DNA of 64,000 nucleotides from Meghimatium bilineatum (taxonomy: Eukaryota > Mollusca > Gastropoda > Stylommatophora > Philomycidae): NCBI GenBank assembly GCA_034231615.1, contig CM067311.1, positions 11,053,212-11,117,211 on the forward strand, written 5' to 3'. The notes beneath the pieces were generated by a model that saw nothing but the letters and a program-made list of their open reading frames with translations, did not search any database and had not been told where the DNA came from. Of the stretch, positions 30,400-43,800 are shown one piece after another (the stretch's first letter is position 1; every line of letters begins with the position of its first letter). The translations under genes and the position numbers were made by a program.

Positions 30400-30845
30400 A
30401 GCCCATAGCCTTTCTGACATTAGCACAGCTTCTTCTCAGTTGAGTAACTGAGGCTCTTGTGTAACCTAGACTCTATAAGGTTGTCTCAAAGGCATTGTTG
30501 CATCATGGAGGTTTCTGAATGCATGTTTAGTCCCCAAAGGCAGGCATTCCAGGAGCCAGGAGCACACCACACAAATCTGGGCCAACTATGTTGTCATTCT
30601 TATGTCAGATCTATTGACCCATCAGTAGTGATAACACAACTAACATTCTCCGTCACATAGTCCCCGTCACACAGTCTCAGTCACATAGTCTCCGTCACAC
30701 AGTATCAGTCACATAGTCTCCGTCACATTGGAGTCTGCCACAAAAGGTGCAATTTCCTGGCCGGCATCTCTTCATCATCCATGGGGGTTGATTTGTTGGA
30801 AGACAAAATTGTGACAATATGTGACAACGATTTTTCCGCAGGTGA
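30400..30845 (-). repeat. Family C interspersed repeat, copy 3
   Basis: The reverse complement shows ATGGATGATGAAGAGATG, TTGCACCTTTTGTGGCA, ATCACTACTGATGGGTCAAT, GGGGACTAAACATGCATTC and GCCTCAGTTACTCAACTGAG in the order of copies 1 and 2. A 14-bp minisatellite sits at the same internal position as the 32-bp array of copy 1. Confidence 0.7.
30645..30728. repeat. 14-bp minisatellite, 6 copies, in family C copy 3
   Basis: Units AGTCTCCGTCACAT or AGTCTCAGTCACAT start every 14 bp from 30,645 to 30,715. Confidence 0.9.
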
Positions 30846-33800
30846 CAACTTGTCAGTCTACTGTACCCCAACTGTACTTAGTCGCCTCTACTGACTAGAA
30901 ATATATCTTTTCATTTTCTTTTTCAAACTTTTCAACACATTTCATAAATGCATCTAGTTTATCATTAGAAATATTTTTTTTTCATTTTCAAACTTTTCAA
31001 CACATCTCATAAATGTATCTACCGGTAGTTTATCATTAGAAATTTATTTTTTGATTTTCTTTTTCAAACTTTTCAATACATTTCATAAATGTACCCGGTA
31101 TATAGTTTATCATGAAAAATATTTTTTTTGGATTTTCAAACTTTTCAACACATTTCATAAGTGTATATAGTTTATCAATAGAAATTAATTTTTTGATTTT
31201 CTTTTTGAAATTTTTCAACACATTTCATAAATGTATCTAGTTTTTATCATTAGAAATATATTTTATTGATTTTGAAACTTTTCAAAACATTTCATAAATG
31301 TATCTAGTTTATCATTAGAAATATATATTTTTATTTTCTTTTTCAATCTTTTCAACACATTTCATAAATGTATCTAATTTATCATTAGAAAAATATTTCT
31401 TTGATTTTGAAACTTTTCAACACATTTCAGAAATGTATCTAGTTTATCATTAGAAATATTGTTTTTAATTTTCTTTTTCAAACTGTTCAACACATCTCAT
31501 AAATGTATCTACCGGTAGTTTATCATTAGAAACATATTTTTTGATTTTCTTTTTCAAACTTATCAACACATTTCATAAATGTATATAGATTATCATTAGA
31601 AATATATCAAAATTTTTAAAATATTTTTTTGATTTTCAAACTGTTCAACAGATCTCATAAATGTATCTAGCTTATCATTAGAAATATATTTTTTAAATTT
31701 TCTTTTTCAAACTTATTAACACATTTCATAAATGTATCTAGTTTATCACTAGAAATATATTTTTTGATTTTCTTTTACAAGCTATTCAACACATTTCATA
31801 AATGTATCTAGTTTATCATTAGAAATATATTTCTTTTAAATTTCAAACTTTTCACCACATTTCATAAAAGTATCTAGTTTATCATTAGAAATATATTTTT
31901 CGATTTTCAATCTTTTCAACACATCTCATAAATGTATATACTGGTAGATTATCACTAGAAATATATCTTTTACTTTTTTTTTCAAACTTTTCAACACATT
32001 TCATAAATGTATCTAGTTTATCACTAGAAATATATTTTTGATTTTCTTTTTCAATCTTTTCAACACATCTCATAAATGTATCTACCAGTAGATTATCACT
32101 AGAAATATATCTTTTAATTTTTTTTTCAAACTTTTTAACACATTTCATAAATGTATCTAGTTTATCATTAGAAATATATTTTTTTTAAATTTCAAACTTT
32201 TCAACAAATTTCATAAAAGTATCTAGTTTATCACTAGAAATATATCTTTTCATTTTCTTTTTCAAACTTTTCAACACATTTCATAAATGTATATAGTTTA
32301 TCACTAGAAATATTTTTTTTCAATTTTCTTGTTCAAACTTTTCCACATATTTCATAAATGTATCTAGTTTATCAATAGAAATATATTTTTTGATTTTCTT
32401 TTTCAAACTTTTCTACACATTTCATAAATGTATCTAGTTTATCATAAGAAATATCTTTTTTTTTAAATTTCAAACTATCAACACATTTCATAAATGTATC
32501 TAGTTTATCATTAGAAATATATTTTTTATTTTCTTTTTAAAACTTTTCAACACATTTCATAAATGTATCTAGTTTATGATTATAAATATTTTTTTTTGAT
32601 TTTCAAACTTTTCAACACATTTCATAAGTGTATATATTTTATCAATAGAAATTAATTTTTTGATTTTCTTTTACAAACTTTTCAACACATTTCATAAATG
32701 TATCAGTTTATCATTAGAAATATATTTTTTTTTAAATTTCAAACTTTTAAACACATTTCATAAATGTATCTAGTTTATCACTAGAAATATATTTTTTTAT
32801 TTTCTTTTCCAAACTTTTCAACACATTTCATAAATTTATCTAGTTTATCATTAGAAATATATTTTTTGATTTTCTTTTTCAAACTTATCAACACATTTCA
32901 TAAATGTATCTAGTTTATCATTAGAAATATATATTTTTGATTTTCAAACTGTTGAACACATCTCATAAATGTATCTACCGGTAGAGTATCACTAGAAATA
33001 TATCAAAATTATTTTATATTTTTTTGATTTTCAAACTGTTCAACACATCTCATAAATGTATCTAGTTTATCATTAGAAATATATTTTTTTGATTTTGAAA
33101 CTGTTCAACACATCTCATAAATGTATCTACAGGTAGTTTATCATTAGAAATATACTTTTTGATTTTCTTTTTCAAACTTATCAACACATTTCATAAATGT
33201 ATCTAGTTTATCATTAGAAATATATCAAAAAATTTTGATATTTTTTTTATATTCAAACTTTTCAACACATTTTATAAGTGTATATAGTTTATCAATAGAA
33301 ATTGGTTTTTTGATTTTCTTTTTGAACTTTTTCAACACATTTCATAAATGTATCTACTGGTATTTTATCATTAGAAATATATTTTTTGATTTTCTTTTTC
33401 AAACGTTTCAACACATCTCATAAATGTATCTACCGGTAGTTTATTATAAGAAATAAATTTTTTATTTTCTTTTTCAAACTTTTCAACACATCTCATAAAT
33501 GTATATAGTTTATCATTAGAAATATATCAAAATTTTTTAAATATTTTTTTGATTTTCAAACTGTTCAACAGATCTCATAAATGTATCTAGTTTATCATTA
33601 GAAATATATTTTTTAAATTTTCTTTTTCAAATTTATTAACACATTTCATAAATGTATATAGTTTATCATTAGAAATATATTTTTTTTATTTTCTTGTTCA
33701 AATTTTTCAACATATTTCATAAATGTATCTAGTTTATCACTAGAAATATATTTTTTGATTTTCTTTTACAAGCTATTCAACACATTTCATAAATGTATCT

Positions 33801-34489
33801 AGTTTATCATTAGAAATATATTTCTTTTAAATTTCAAACTTTTCAACACATTTCATAAAAGTATCTAGTTTATCATTAGAAATATATTTTTCGATTTTCA
33901 ATCTTTTCAACACATCTCATAAATGTATCTACCGGTAGATTATCACTAGAAATATATCTTTTAATTTTTTTTTCAAACTTTTTAACACATTTCATAAATG
34001 TATCTAGTTTATCACTAGAAATATATTTTTTTTTAATTTAAAACTTTTCAACAAATTTCATAAAAGTATCTAGTTTATCACTAGAAATATATCTTTTCAG
34101 TTTCTTTTTCAAACTTTTCAACACATTTCATAAATGTATATAGTTTATCACTAGAAATATTTTTTTTCAATTTTCTTGTTCAAACTTTTCCACATATTTC
34201 ATAAATGTATCTAGTTTATCACTAGAAATATATTTTTTGATTTTCTTTTTCAAACTTTTCTACACATTTCATAAATGTATCTAGTTTATCATAAGAAATA
34301 TTTTTTTTTTTAAATTTCAAACTTTTCAACACATTTCATAAATGTATCTAGTTTATCATTAGAAATATATTTTTTATTTTCTTTTTAAAACTTTTCAACA
34401 CATTTCATAAATGTATCTAGTTTATGATTATAAATATTTTTTTTTGATTTTCAAACTTTTCAACACATTTCATAAGTGTATATATTTTA

Positions 34490-35022
34490 TCAATAGAAAT
34501 TTATTTTTTGATTTTCTTTTTCAAACTTTTCAATACATTTCATAAATGTACCCAGTATATAGTTTATCATGAAAAATATTTTTTTTGGATTTTCAAACTT
34601 TTCAACACATTTCATAAGTGTATATAGTTTATCAATAGAAATTAATTTTTTGATTTTCTTTTTGAAATTTTTCAACACATTTCATAAATGTATCTAGTTT
34701 TTATCATTAGAAATATATTTTATTGATTTTGAAACTTTTCAAAACATTTCATAAATGTATCTAGTTTATGATTATAAATATTTTTTTTTGATTTTCAAAC
34801 TTTTCAACACATTTCATAAGTGTATATATTTTATCAATAGAAATTTATTTTTTGATTTTCTTTTTCAAACTTTTCAATACATTTCATAAATGTACCCGGT
34901 ATATAGTTTATCATGAAAAATATTTTTTTTGGATTTTCAAACTTTTCAACACATTTCATAAGTGTATATAGTTTATCAATAGAAATTAATTTTTTGATTT
35001 TCTTTTTGAAATTTTTCAACAC
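34490..35022. repeat. 344-bp pentamer sub-repeat, two copies
   Basis: Equivalent positions 34,490 and 34,834 are 344 bp apart, equal to five monomers. One monomer of each set has ATGTACCC instead of ATGTATCT, one has TTTTTATC and one has TTTATGATTATAAAT, so the five are distinguishable. The same pentamer recurs three times at 39,976-40,852 and twice at 42,346-42,878 and 47,743-48,275. Confidence 0.9.
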
Positions 35023-38000
35023 ATTTCATAAATGTATCTAGTTTTTATCATTAGAAATATATTTTATTGATTTTGAAACTTTTCAAAACATTTCATAAAT
35101 GTATCTAATTTATCATTAGAAATATATTTCTTTGATTTTGAAACTTTTCAACACATTTCAGAAATGTATCTAGTTTATCATTAGAAATATTGTTTTTAAT
35201 TTTCTTTTTCAAACTGTTCAACACATCTCATAAATGTATCTACCGGTAGTTTATCATTAGAAACATATTTTTTGATTTTCTTTTTCAAACTTATCAACAC
35301 ATTTCATAAATGTATATAGTTTATCATTAGAAATATATCAAAATTTTTTTAATATTTTTTTGATTTTCAAACTGTTCAACAGATCTCATAAATGTATCTA
35401 GTTTATCATTAGAAATATATTTTTTAAATTTTCTTTTTCAAACTTATTAACACATTTCATAAATGTATATAGTTTATCATTAGAAATATATTTTTTTTAT
35501 TTTCTTGTTCAAATTTTTCAACATATTTCATAAATGTATCTAGTTTATCACTAGAAATATATTTTTTGATTTTCTTTTACAAGCTATTCAACACATTTCA
35601 TAAATGTATCTAGTTTATCATTAGAAATATATTTCTTTTAAATTTCAAACTTTTCACCACATTTCATAAAAGTATCTAGTTTATCATTAGAAATATATTT
35701 TTCGATTTTCAATCTTTTCAACACATCTCATAAATGTATATACCGGTAGATTATCACTAAAAATATATCTTTTAATTGTTTTTTCAAACTTTTCAACACA
35801 TTTCATAAATGTATCTAGTTTATCACTAGAAATATATTTTTGATTTTCTTTTTCAATCTTTTCAACACATCTCATAAATGTATCTACCGGTAGATTATCA
35901 CTAGAAATATATCTTTGATTTTCTTTTTCAAACTTTTTAACACATTTCATAAATGTATCTAGTTTATCATTAGAAATATATTTTTTTAAAATTTCAAACT
36001 TTTCAACAAATTTCATAAAAGTATCTAGTTTATCACTAGAAATATATCTTTTCATTTTCTTTTTCAAACTTTTCAACACATTTCATAAATGTATATAGTT
36101 TATCACTAGAAATATTTTTTTTCAATTTTCTTGTTCAAACTTTTCCACATATTTCATAAATGTATCTAGTTTATCACTAGAAATATATTTTTTGATTTTC
36201 TTTTTCAAACTTTTCTACACATTTCATAAATGTATCTAGTTTATCATAAGAAATATCTTTTTTTTTAAATTTCAAACTTTTCAACACATTTCATAAATGT
36301 ATCTAGTTTATCATTAGAAATATATTTTTTATTTTCTTTTTAAAACTTTTCAACACATTTCATAAATGTATCTAGTTTATGATTATAAATATTTTTTTTT
36401 GATTTTCAAACTTTTCAACACATTTCATAAGTGTATATATTTTATCAATAGAAATTTATTTTTTGATTTTCTTTTTCAAACTTTTCAACACATTTCATAA
36501 ATGCATCTAGTTTATCATTAGAAATATTTTTTTTTCATTTTCAAACTTTTCAACACATCTCATAAATGTATCTACCGGTAGTTTATCATTAGAAATTTAT
36601 TTTTTGATTTTCTTTTTCAAACTTTTCAATACATTTCATAAATGTACCCGGTATATAGTTTATCATGAAAAATATTTTTTTTGGATTTTCAAACTTTTCA
36701 ACACATTTCATAAGTGTATATAGTTTATCAATAGAAATTAATTTTTTGATTTTCTTTTTGAAATTTTTCAACACATTTCATAAATGTATCTAGTTTTTAT
36801 CATTAGAAATATATTTTATTGATTTTGAAACTTTTCAAAACATTTCATAAATGTATCTAGTTTATCATTAGAAATATATATTTTTATTTTCTTTTTCAAT
36901 CTTTTCAACACATTTCATAAATGTATCTAATTTATCATTAGAAAAATATTTCTTTGATTTTGAAACTTTTCAACACATTTCAGAAATGTATCTAGTTTAT
37001 CATTAGAAATATTGTTTTTAATTTTCTTTTTCAAACTGTTCAACACATCTCATAAATGTATCTACCGGTAGTTTATCATTAGAAACATATTTTTTGATTT
37101 TCTTTTTCAAACTTATCAACACATTTCATAAATGTATATAGATTATCATTAGAAATATATCAAAATTTTTAAAATATTTTTTTGATTTTCAAACTGTTCA
37201 ACAGATCTCATAAATGTATCTAGCTTATCATTAGAAATATATTTTTTAAATTTTCTTTTTCAAACTTATTAACACATTTCATAAATGTATCTAGTTTATC
37301 ACTAGAAATATATTTTTTGATTTTCTTTTACAAGCTATTCAACACATTTCATAAATGTATCTAGTTTATCATTAGAAATATATTTCTTTTAAATTTCAAA
37401 CTTTTCACCACATTTCATAAAAGTATCTAGTTTATCATTAGAAATATATTTTTCGATTTTCAATCTTTTCAACACATCTCATAAATGTATATACCGGTAG
37501 ATTATCACTAGAAATATATCTTTTACTTTTTTTTTCAAACTTTTCAACACATTTCATAAATGTATCTAGTTTATCACTAGAAATATATTTTTGATTTTCT
37601 TTTTCAATCTTTTCAACACATCTCATAAATGTATCTACCAGTAGATTATCACTAGAAATATATCTTTTAATTTTTTTTTCAAACTTTTTAACACATTTCA
37701 TAAATGTATCTAGTTTATCATTAGAAATATATTTTTTTTAAATTTCAAACTTTTCAACAAATTTCATAAAAGTATCTAGTTTATCACTAGAAATATATCT
37801 TTTCATTTTCTTTTTCAAACTTTTCAACACATTTCATAAATGTATATAGTTTATCACTAGAAATATTTTTTTTCAATTTTCTTGTTCAAACTTTTCCACA
37901 TATTTCATAAATGTATCTAGTTTATCACTAGAAATATATTTTTTGATTTTCTTTTTCAAACTTTTCTACACATTTCATAAATGTATCTAGTTTATCATAA

Positions 38001-39975
38001 GAAATATCTTTTTTTTTAAATTTCAAACTATCAACACATTTCATAAATGTATCTAGTTTATCATTAGAAATATATTTTTTATTTTCTTTTTAAAACTTTT
38101 CAACACATTTCATAAATGTATCTAGTTTATGATTATAAATATTTTTTTTTTGATTTTCAAACTTTTCAACACATTTCATAAGTGTATATATTTTATCAAT
38201 AGAAATTAATTTTTTGATTTTCTTTTACAAACTTTTCAACACATTTCATAAATGTATCAGTTTATCATTAGAAATATATTTTTTTTTAAATTTCAAACTT
38301 TTAAACACATTTCATAAATGTATCTAGTTTATCACTAGAAATATATTTTTTTATTTTCTTTTCCAAACTTTTCAACACATTTCATAAATTTATCTAGTTT
38401 ATCATTAGAAATATATTTTTTGATTTTCTTTTTCAAACTTATCAACACATTTCATAAATGTATCTAGTTTATCATTAGAAATATATATTTTTGATTTTCA
38501 AACTGTTGAACACATCTCATAAATGTATCTACCGGTAGAGTATCACTAGAAATATATCAAAATTATTTTATATTTTTTTGATTTTCAAACTGTTCAACAC
38601 ATCTCATAAATGTATCTAGTTTATCATTAGAAATATATTTTTTTGATTTTGAAACTGTTCAACACATCTCATAAATGTATCTACAGGTAGTTTATCATTA
38701 GAAATATACTTTTTGATTTTCTTTTTCAAACTTATCAACACATTTCATAAATGTATCTAGTTTATCATTAGAAATATATCAAAAAATTTTGATATTTTTT
38801 TTATATTCAAACTTTTCAACACATTTTATAAGTGTATATAGTTTATCAATAGAAATTGATTTTTTGATTTTCTTTTTGAACTTTTTCAACACATTTCATA
38901 AATGTATCTACTGGTATTTTATCATTAGAAATATATTTTTTGATTTTCTTTTTCAAACGTTTCAACACATCTCATAAATGTATCTACCGTTAGTTTATTA
39001 TTAGAAATAAATTTTTTATTTTCTTTTTCAAACTTTTCAACACATCTCATAAATGTATATAGTTTATCATTAGAAATATATCAAAATTTTTTTTATATTT
39101 TTTTGATTTTCAAACTGTTCAACAGATCTCATAAATGTATCTAGTTTATCATTAGAAATATATTTTTTAAATTTTCTTTTTCAAATTTATTAACACATTT
39201 CATAAATGTATATAGTTTATCATTAGAAATATATTTTTTTTATTTTCTTGTTCAAATTTTTCAACATATTTCATAAATGTATCTAGTTTATCACTAGAAA
39301 TATATTTTTTGATTTTCTTTTACAAGCTATTCAACACATTTCATAAATGTATCTAGTTTATCATTAGAAATATATTTCTTTTAAATTTCAAACTTTTCAA
39401 CACATTTCATAAAAGTATCTAGTTTATCATTAGAAATATATTTTTCGATTTTCAATCTTTTCAACACATCTCATAAATGTATCTACCGGTAGATTATCAC
39501 TAGAAATATATCTTTTAATTTTTTTTTCAAACTTTTTTAACACATTTCATAAATGTATCTAGTTTATCATTAGAAATATATTTTTTTTTAATTTCAAACT
39601 TTTCAACAAATTTCATAAAAGTATCTAGTTTATCACTAGAAATATATCTTTTCAGTTTCTTTTTCAAACTTTTCAACACATTTCATAAATGTATATAGTT
39701 TATCACTAGAAATATTTTTTTTCAATTTTCTTGTTCAAACTTTTCCACATATTTCATAAATGTATCTAGTTTATCACTAGAAATATATTTTTTGATTTTC
39801 TTTTTCAAACTTTTCTACACATTTCATAAATGTATCTAGTTTATCATAAGAAATATTTTTTTTTTTAAATTTCAAACTTTTCAACACATTTCATAAATGT
39901 ATCTAGTTTATGATTATAAATATTTTTTTTTGATTTTCAAACTTTTCAACACATTTCATAAGTGTATATATTTTA

Positions 39976-40852
39976 TCAATAGAAATTTATTTTTTGATTT
40001 TCTTTTTCAAACTTTTCAATACATTTCATAAATGTACGCAGTATATAGTTTATCATGAAAAATATTTTTTTTGGATTTTCAAACTTTTCAACACATTTCA
40101 TAAGTGTATATAGTTTATCAATAGAAATTAATTTTTTGATTTTCTTTTTGAAATTTTTCAACACATTTCATAAATGTATCTAGTTTTTATCATTAGAAAT
40201 ATATTTTATTGATTTTGAAACTTTTCAAAACATTTCATAAATGTATCTAGTTTATGATTATAAATATTTTTTTTTGATTTTCAAACTTTTCAACACATTT
40301 CATAAGTGTATATATTTTATCAATAGAAATTTATTTTTTGATTTTCTTTTTCAAACTTTTCAATACATTTCATAAATGTACCCGGTATATAGTTTATCAT
40401 GAAAAATATTTTTTTTGGATTTTCAAACTTTTCAACACATTTCATAAGTGTATATAGTTTATCAATAGAAATTAATTTTTTGATTTTCTTTTTGAAATTT
40501 TTCAACACATTTCATAAATGTATCTAGTTTTTATCATTAGAAATATATTTTATTGATTTTGAAACTTTTCAAAACATTTCATAAATGTATCTAGTTTATG
40601 ATTATAAATATTTTTTTTTGATTTTCAAACTTTTCAACACATTTCATAAGTGTATATATTTTATCAATAGAAATTTATTTTTTGATTTTCTTTTTCAAAC
40701 TTTTCAATACATTTCATAAATGTACCCGGTATATAGTTTATCATGAAAAATATTTTTTTTGGATTTTCAAACTTTTCAACACATTTCATAAGTGTATATA
40801 GTTTATCAATAGAAATTAATTTTTTGATTTTCTTTTTGAAATTTTTCAACAC
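39976..40852. repeat. 344-bp pentamer sub-repeat, three copies
   Basis: Equivalent positions 39,976, 40,320 and 40,664. The homologous place in the preceding 5.5 kb super-unit (34,490) has two, so copy number changed after the larger duplication. Confidence 0.9.
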
Positions 40853-43800
40853 ATTTCATAAATGTATCTAGTTTTTATCATTAGAAATATATTTTATTGA
40901 TTTTGAAACTTTTCAAAACATTTCATAAATGTATCTAGTTTATCATTAGAAATATATATTTTTATTTTCTTTTTCAATCTTTTCAACACATTTCATAAAT
41001 GTATCTAATTTATCATTAGAAATATATTTCTTTGATTTTGAAACTTTTCAACACATTTCAGAAATGTATCTAGTTTATCATTAGAAATATTGTTTTTAAT
41101 TTTCTTTTTCAAACTGTTCAACACATCTCATAAATGTATCTACTGGTAGTTTATCATTAGAAACATATTTTTTGATTTTCTTTTTCAAACTTATCAACAC
41201 ATTTCATAAATGTATATAGTTTATCATTAGAAATATATCAAAATTTTTTAAATATTTTTTTGATTTTCAAACTGTTCAACAGATCTCATAAATGTATCTA
41301 GTTTATCATTAGAAATATATTTTTTAAATTTTCTTTTTCAAACTTATTAACACATTTCATAAATGTATATAGTTTATCATTAGAAATATATTTTTTTTAT
41401 TTTCTTGTTCAAATTTTTCAACATATTTCATAAATGTATCTAGTTTATCACTAGAAATATATTTTTTGATTTTCTTTTACAAGCTATTCAACACATTTCA
41501 TAAATGTATCTAGTTTATCATTAGAAATATATTTCTTTTAAATTTCAAACTTTTCACCACATTTCATAAAAGTATCTAGTTTATCATTAGAAATATATTT
41601 TTCGATTTTCAATCTTTTCAACACATCTCATAAATGTATATACCGGTAGATTATCACTAAAAATATATCTTTTAATTGTTTTTTCAAACTTTTCAACACA
41701 TTTCATAAATGTATCTAGTTTATCACTAGAAATATATTTTTGATTTTCTTTTTCAATCTTTTCAACACATCTCATAAATGTATCTACCGGTAGATTATCA
41801 CTAGAAATATATCTTTGATTTTCTTTTTCAAACTTTTTAACACATTTCATAAATGTATCTAGTTTATCATTAGAAATATATTTTTTTAAAATTTCAAACT
41901 TTTCAACAAATTTCATAAAAGTATCTAGTTTATCACTAGAAATATATCTTTTCATTTTCTTTTTCAAACTTTTCAACACATTTCATAAATGTATATAGTT
42001 TATCACTAGAAATATTTTTTTTCAATTTTCTTGTTCAAACTTTTCCACATATTTCATAAATGTATCTAGTTTATCACTAGAAATATATTTTTTGATTTTC
42101 TTTTTCAAACTTTTCTACACATTTCATAAATGTATCTAGTTTATCATAAGAAATATCTTTTTTTTTAAATTTCAAACTTTTCAACACATTTCATAAATGT
42201 ATCTAGTTTATCATTAGAAATATATTTTTTATTTTCTTTTTAAAACTTTTCAACACATTTCATAAATGTATCTAGTTTATGATTATAAATATTTTTTTTT
42301 GATTTTCAAACTTTTCAACACATTTCATAAGTGTATATATTTTATCAATAGAAATTTATTTTTTGATTTTCTTTTTCAAACTTTTCAATACATTTCATAA
42401 ATGTACCCAGTATATAGTTTATCATGAAAAATATTTTTTTTTGGATTTTCAAACTTTTCAACACATTTCATAAGTGTATATAGTTTATCAATAGAAATTA
42501 ATTTTTTGATTTTCTTTTTGAAATTTTTCAACACATTTCATAAATGTATCTAGTTTTTATCATTAGAAATATATTTTATTGATTTTGAAACTTTTCAAAA
42601 CATTTCATAAATGTATCTAGTTTATGATTATAAATATTTTTTTTTGATTTTCAAACTTTTCAACACATTTCATAAGTGTATATATTTTATCAATAGAAAT
42701 TTATTTTTTGATTTTCTTTTTCAAACTTTTCAATACATTTCATAAATGTACCCGGTATATAGTTTATCATGAAAAATATTTTTTTTGGATTTTCAAACTT
42801 TTCAACACATTTCATAAGTGTATATAGTTTATCAATAGAAATTAATTTTTTGATTTTCTTTTTGAAATTTTTCAACACATTTCATAAATGTATCTAGTTT
42901 TTATCATTAGAAATATATTTTATTGATTTTGAAACTTTTCAAAACATTTCATAAATGTATCTAGTTTATCATTAGAAATATATATTTTTATTTTCTTTTT
43001 CAATCTTTTCAACACATTTCATAAATGTATCTAATTTATCATTAGAAATATATTTCTTTGATTTTGAAACTTTTCAACACATTTCAGAAATGTATCTAGT
43101 TTATCATTAGAAATATTGTTTTTAATTTTCTTTTTCAAACTGTTCAACACATCTCATAAATGTATCTACCGGTAGTTTATCATTAGAAACATATTTTTTG
43201 ATTTTCTTTTTCAAACTTATCAACACATTTCATAAATGTATATAGTTTATCATTAGAAATATATCAAAATTTTTTAAATATTTTTTTGATTTTCAAACTG
43301 TTCAACAGATCTCATAAATGTATCTAGTTTATCATTAGAAATATATTTTTTAAATTTTCTTTTTCAAACTTATTAACACATTTCATAAATGTATATAGTT
43401 TATCATTAGAAATATATTTTTTTTATTTTCTTGTTCAAATTTTTCAACATATTTCATAAATGTATCTAGTTTATCACTAGAAATATATTTTTTGATTTTC
43501 TTTTACAAGCTATTCAACACATTTCATAAATGTATCTAGTTTATCATTAGAAATATATTTCTTTTAAATTTCAAACTTTTCACCACATTTCATAAAAGTA
43601 TCTAGTTTATCATTAGAAATATATTTTTCGATTTTCAATCTTTTCAACACATCTCATAAATGTATATACCGGTAGATTATCACTAAAAATATATCTTTTA
43701 ATTGTTTTTTCAAACTTTTCAACACATTTCATAAATGTATCTAGTTTATCACTAGAAATATATTTTTGATTTTCTTTTTCAATCTTTTCAACACATCTCA

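Larger units (their letters stand above)
31036..42140. repeat. 5.55 kb super-unit, two consecutive copies
   Basis: Matching landmarks are offset by 5,553-5,554 bp (31,036/36,589; 31,885/37,438; 33,235/38,789). The offset then drops to 5,486 (34,490/39,976) because one monomer near 34,361-34,429 is missing from the second copy. It rises to 5,900 (35,687/41,587) through one extra pentamer and one extra monomer. The right boundary given here is approximate. Confidence 0.85.

Noticed and set aside
33225-33244. ATATCAAAAAATTTTGATAT as a terminator hairpin
   Set aside because: It is a variant satellite monomer that recurs at equivalent positions in other units (e.g. 38,779 and 49,875), without any gene upstream.
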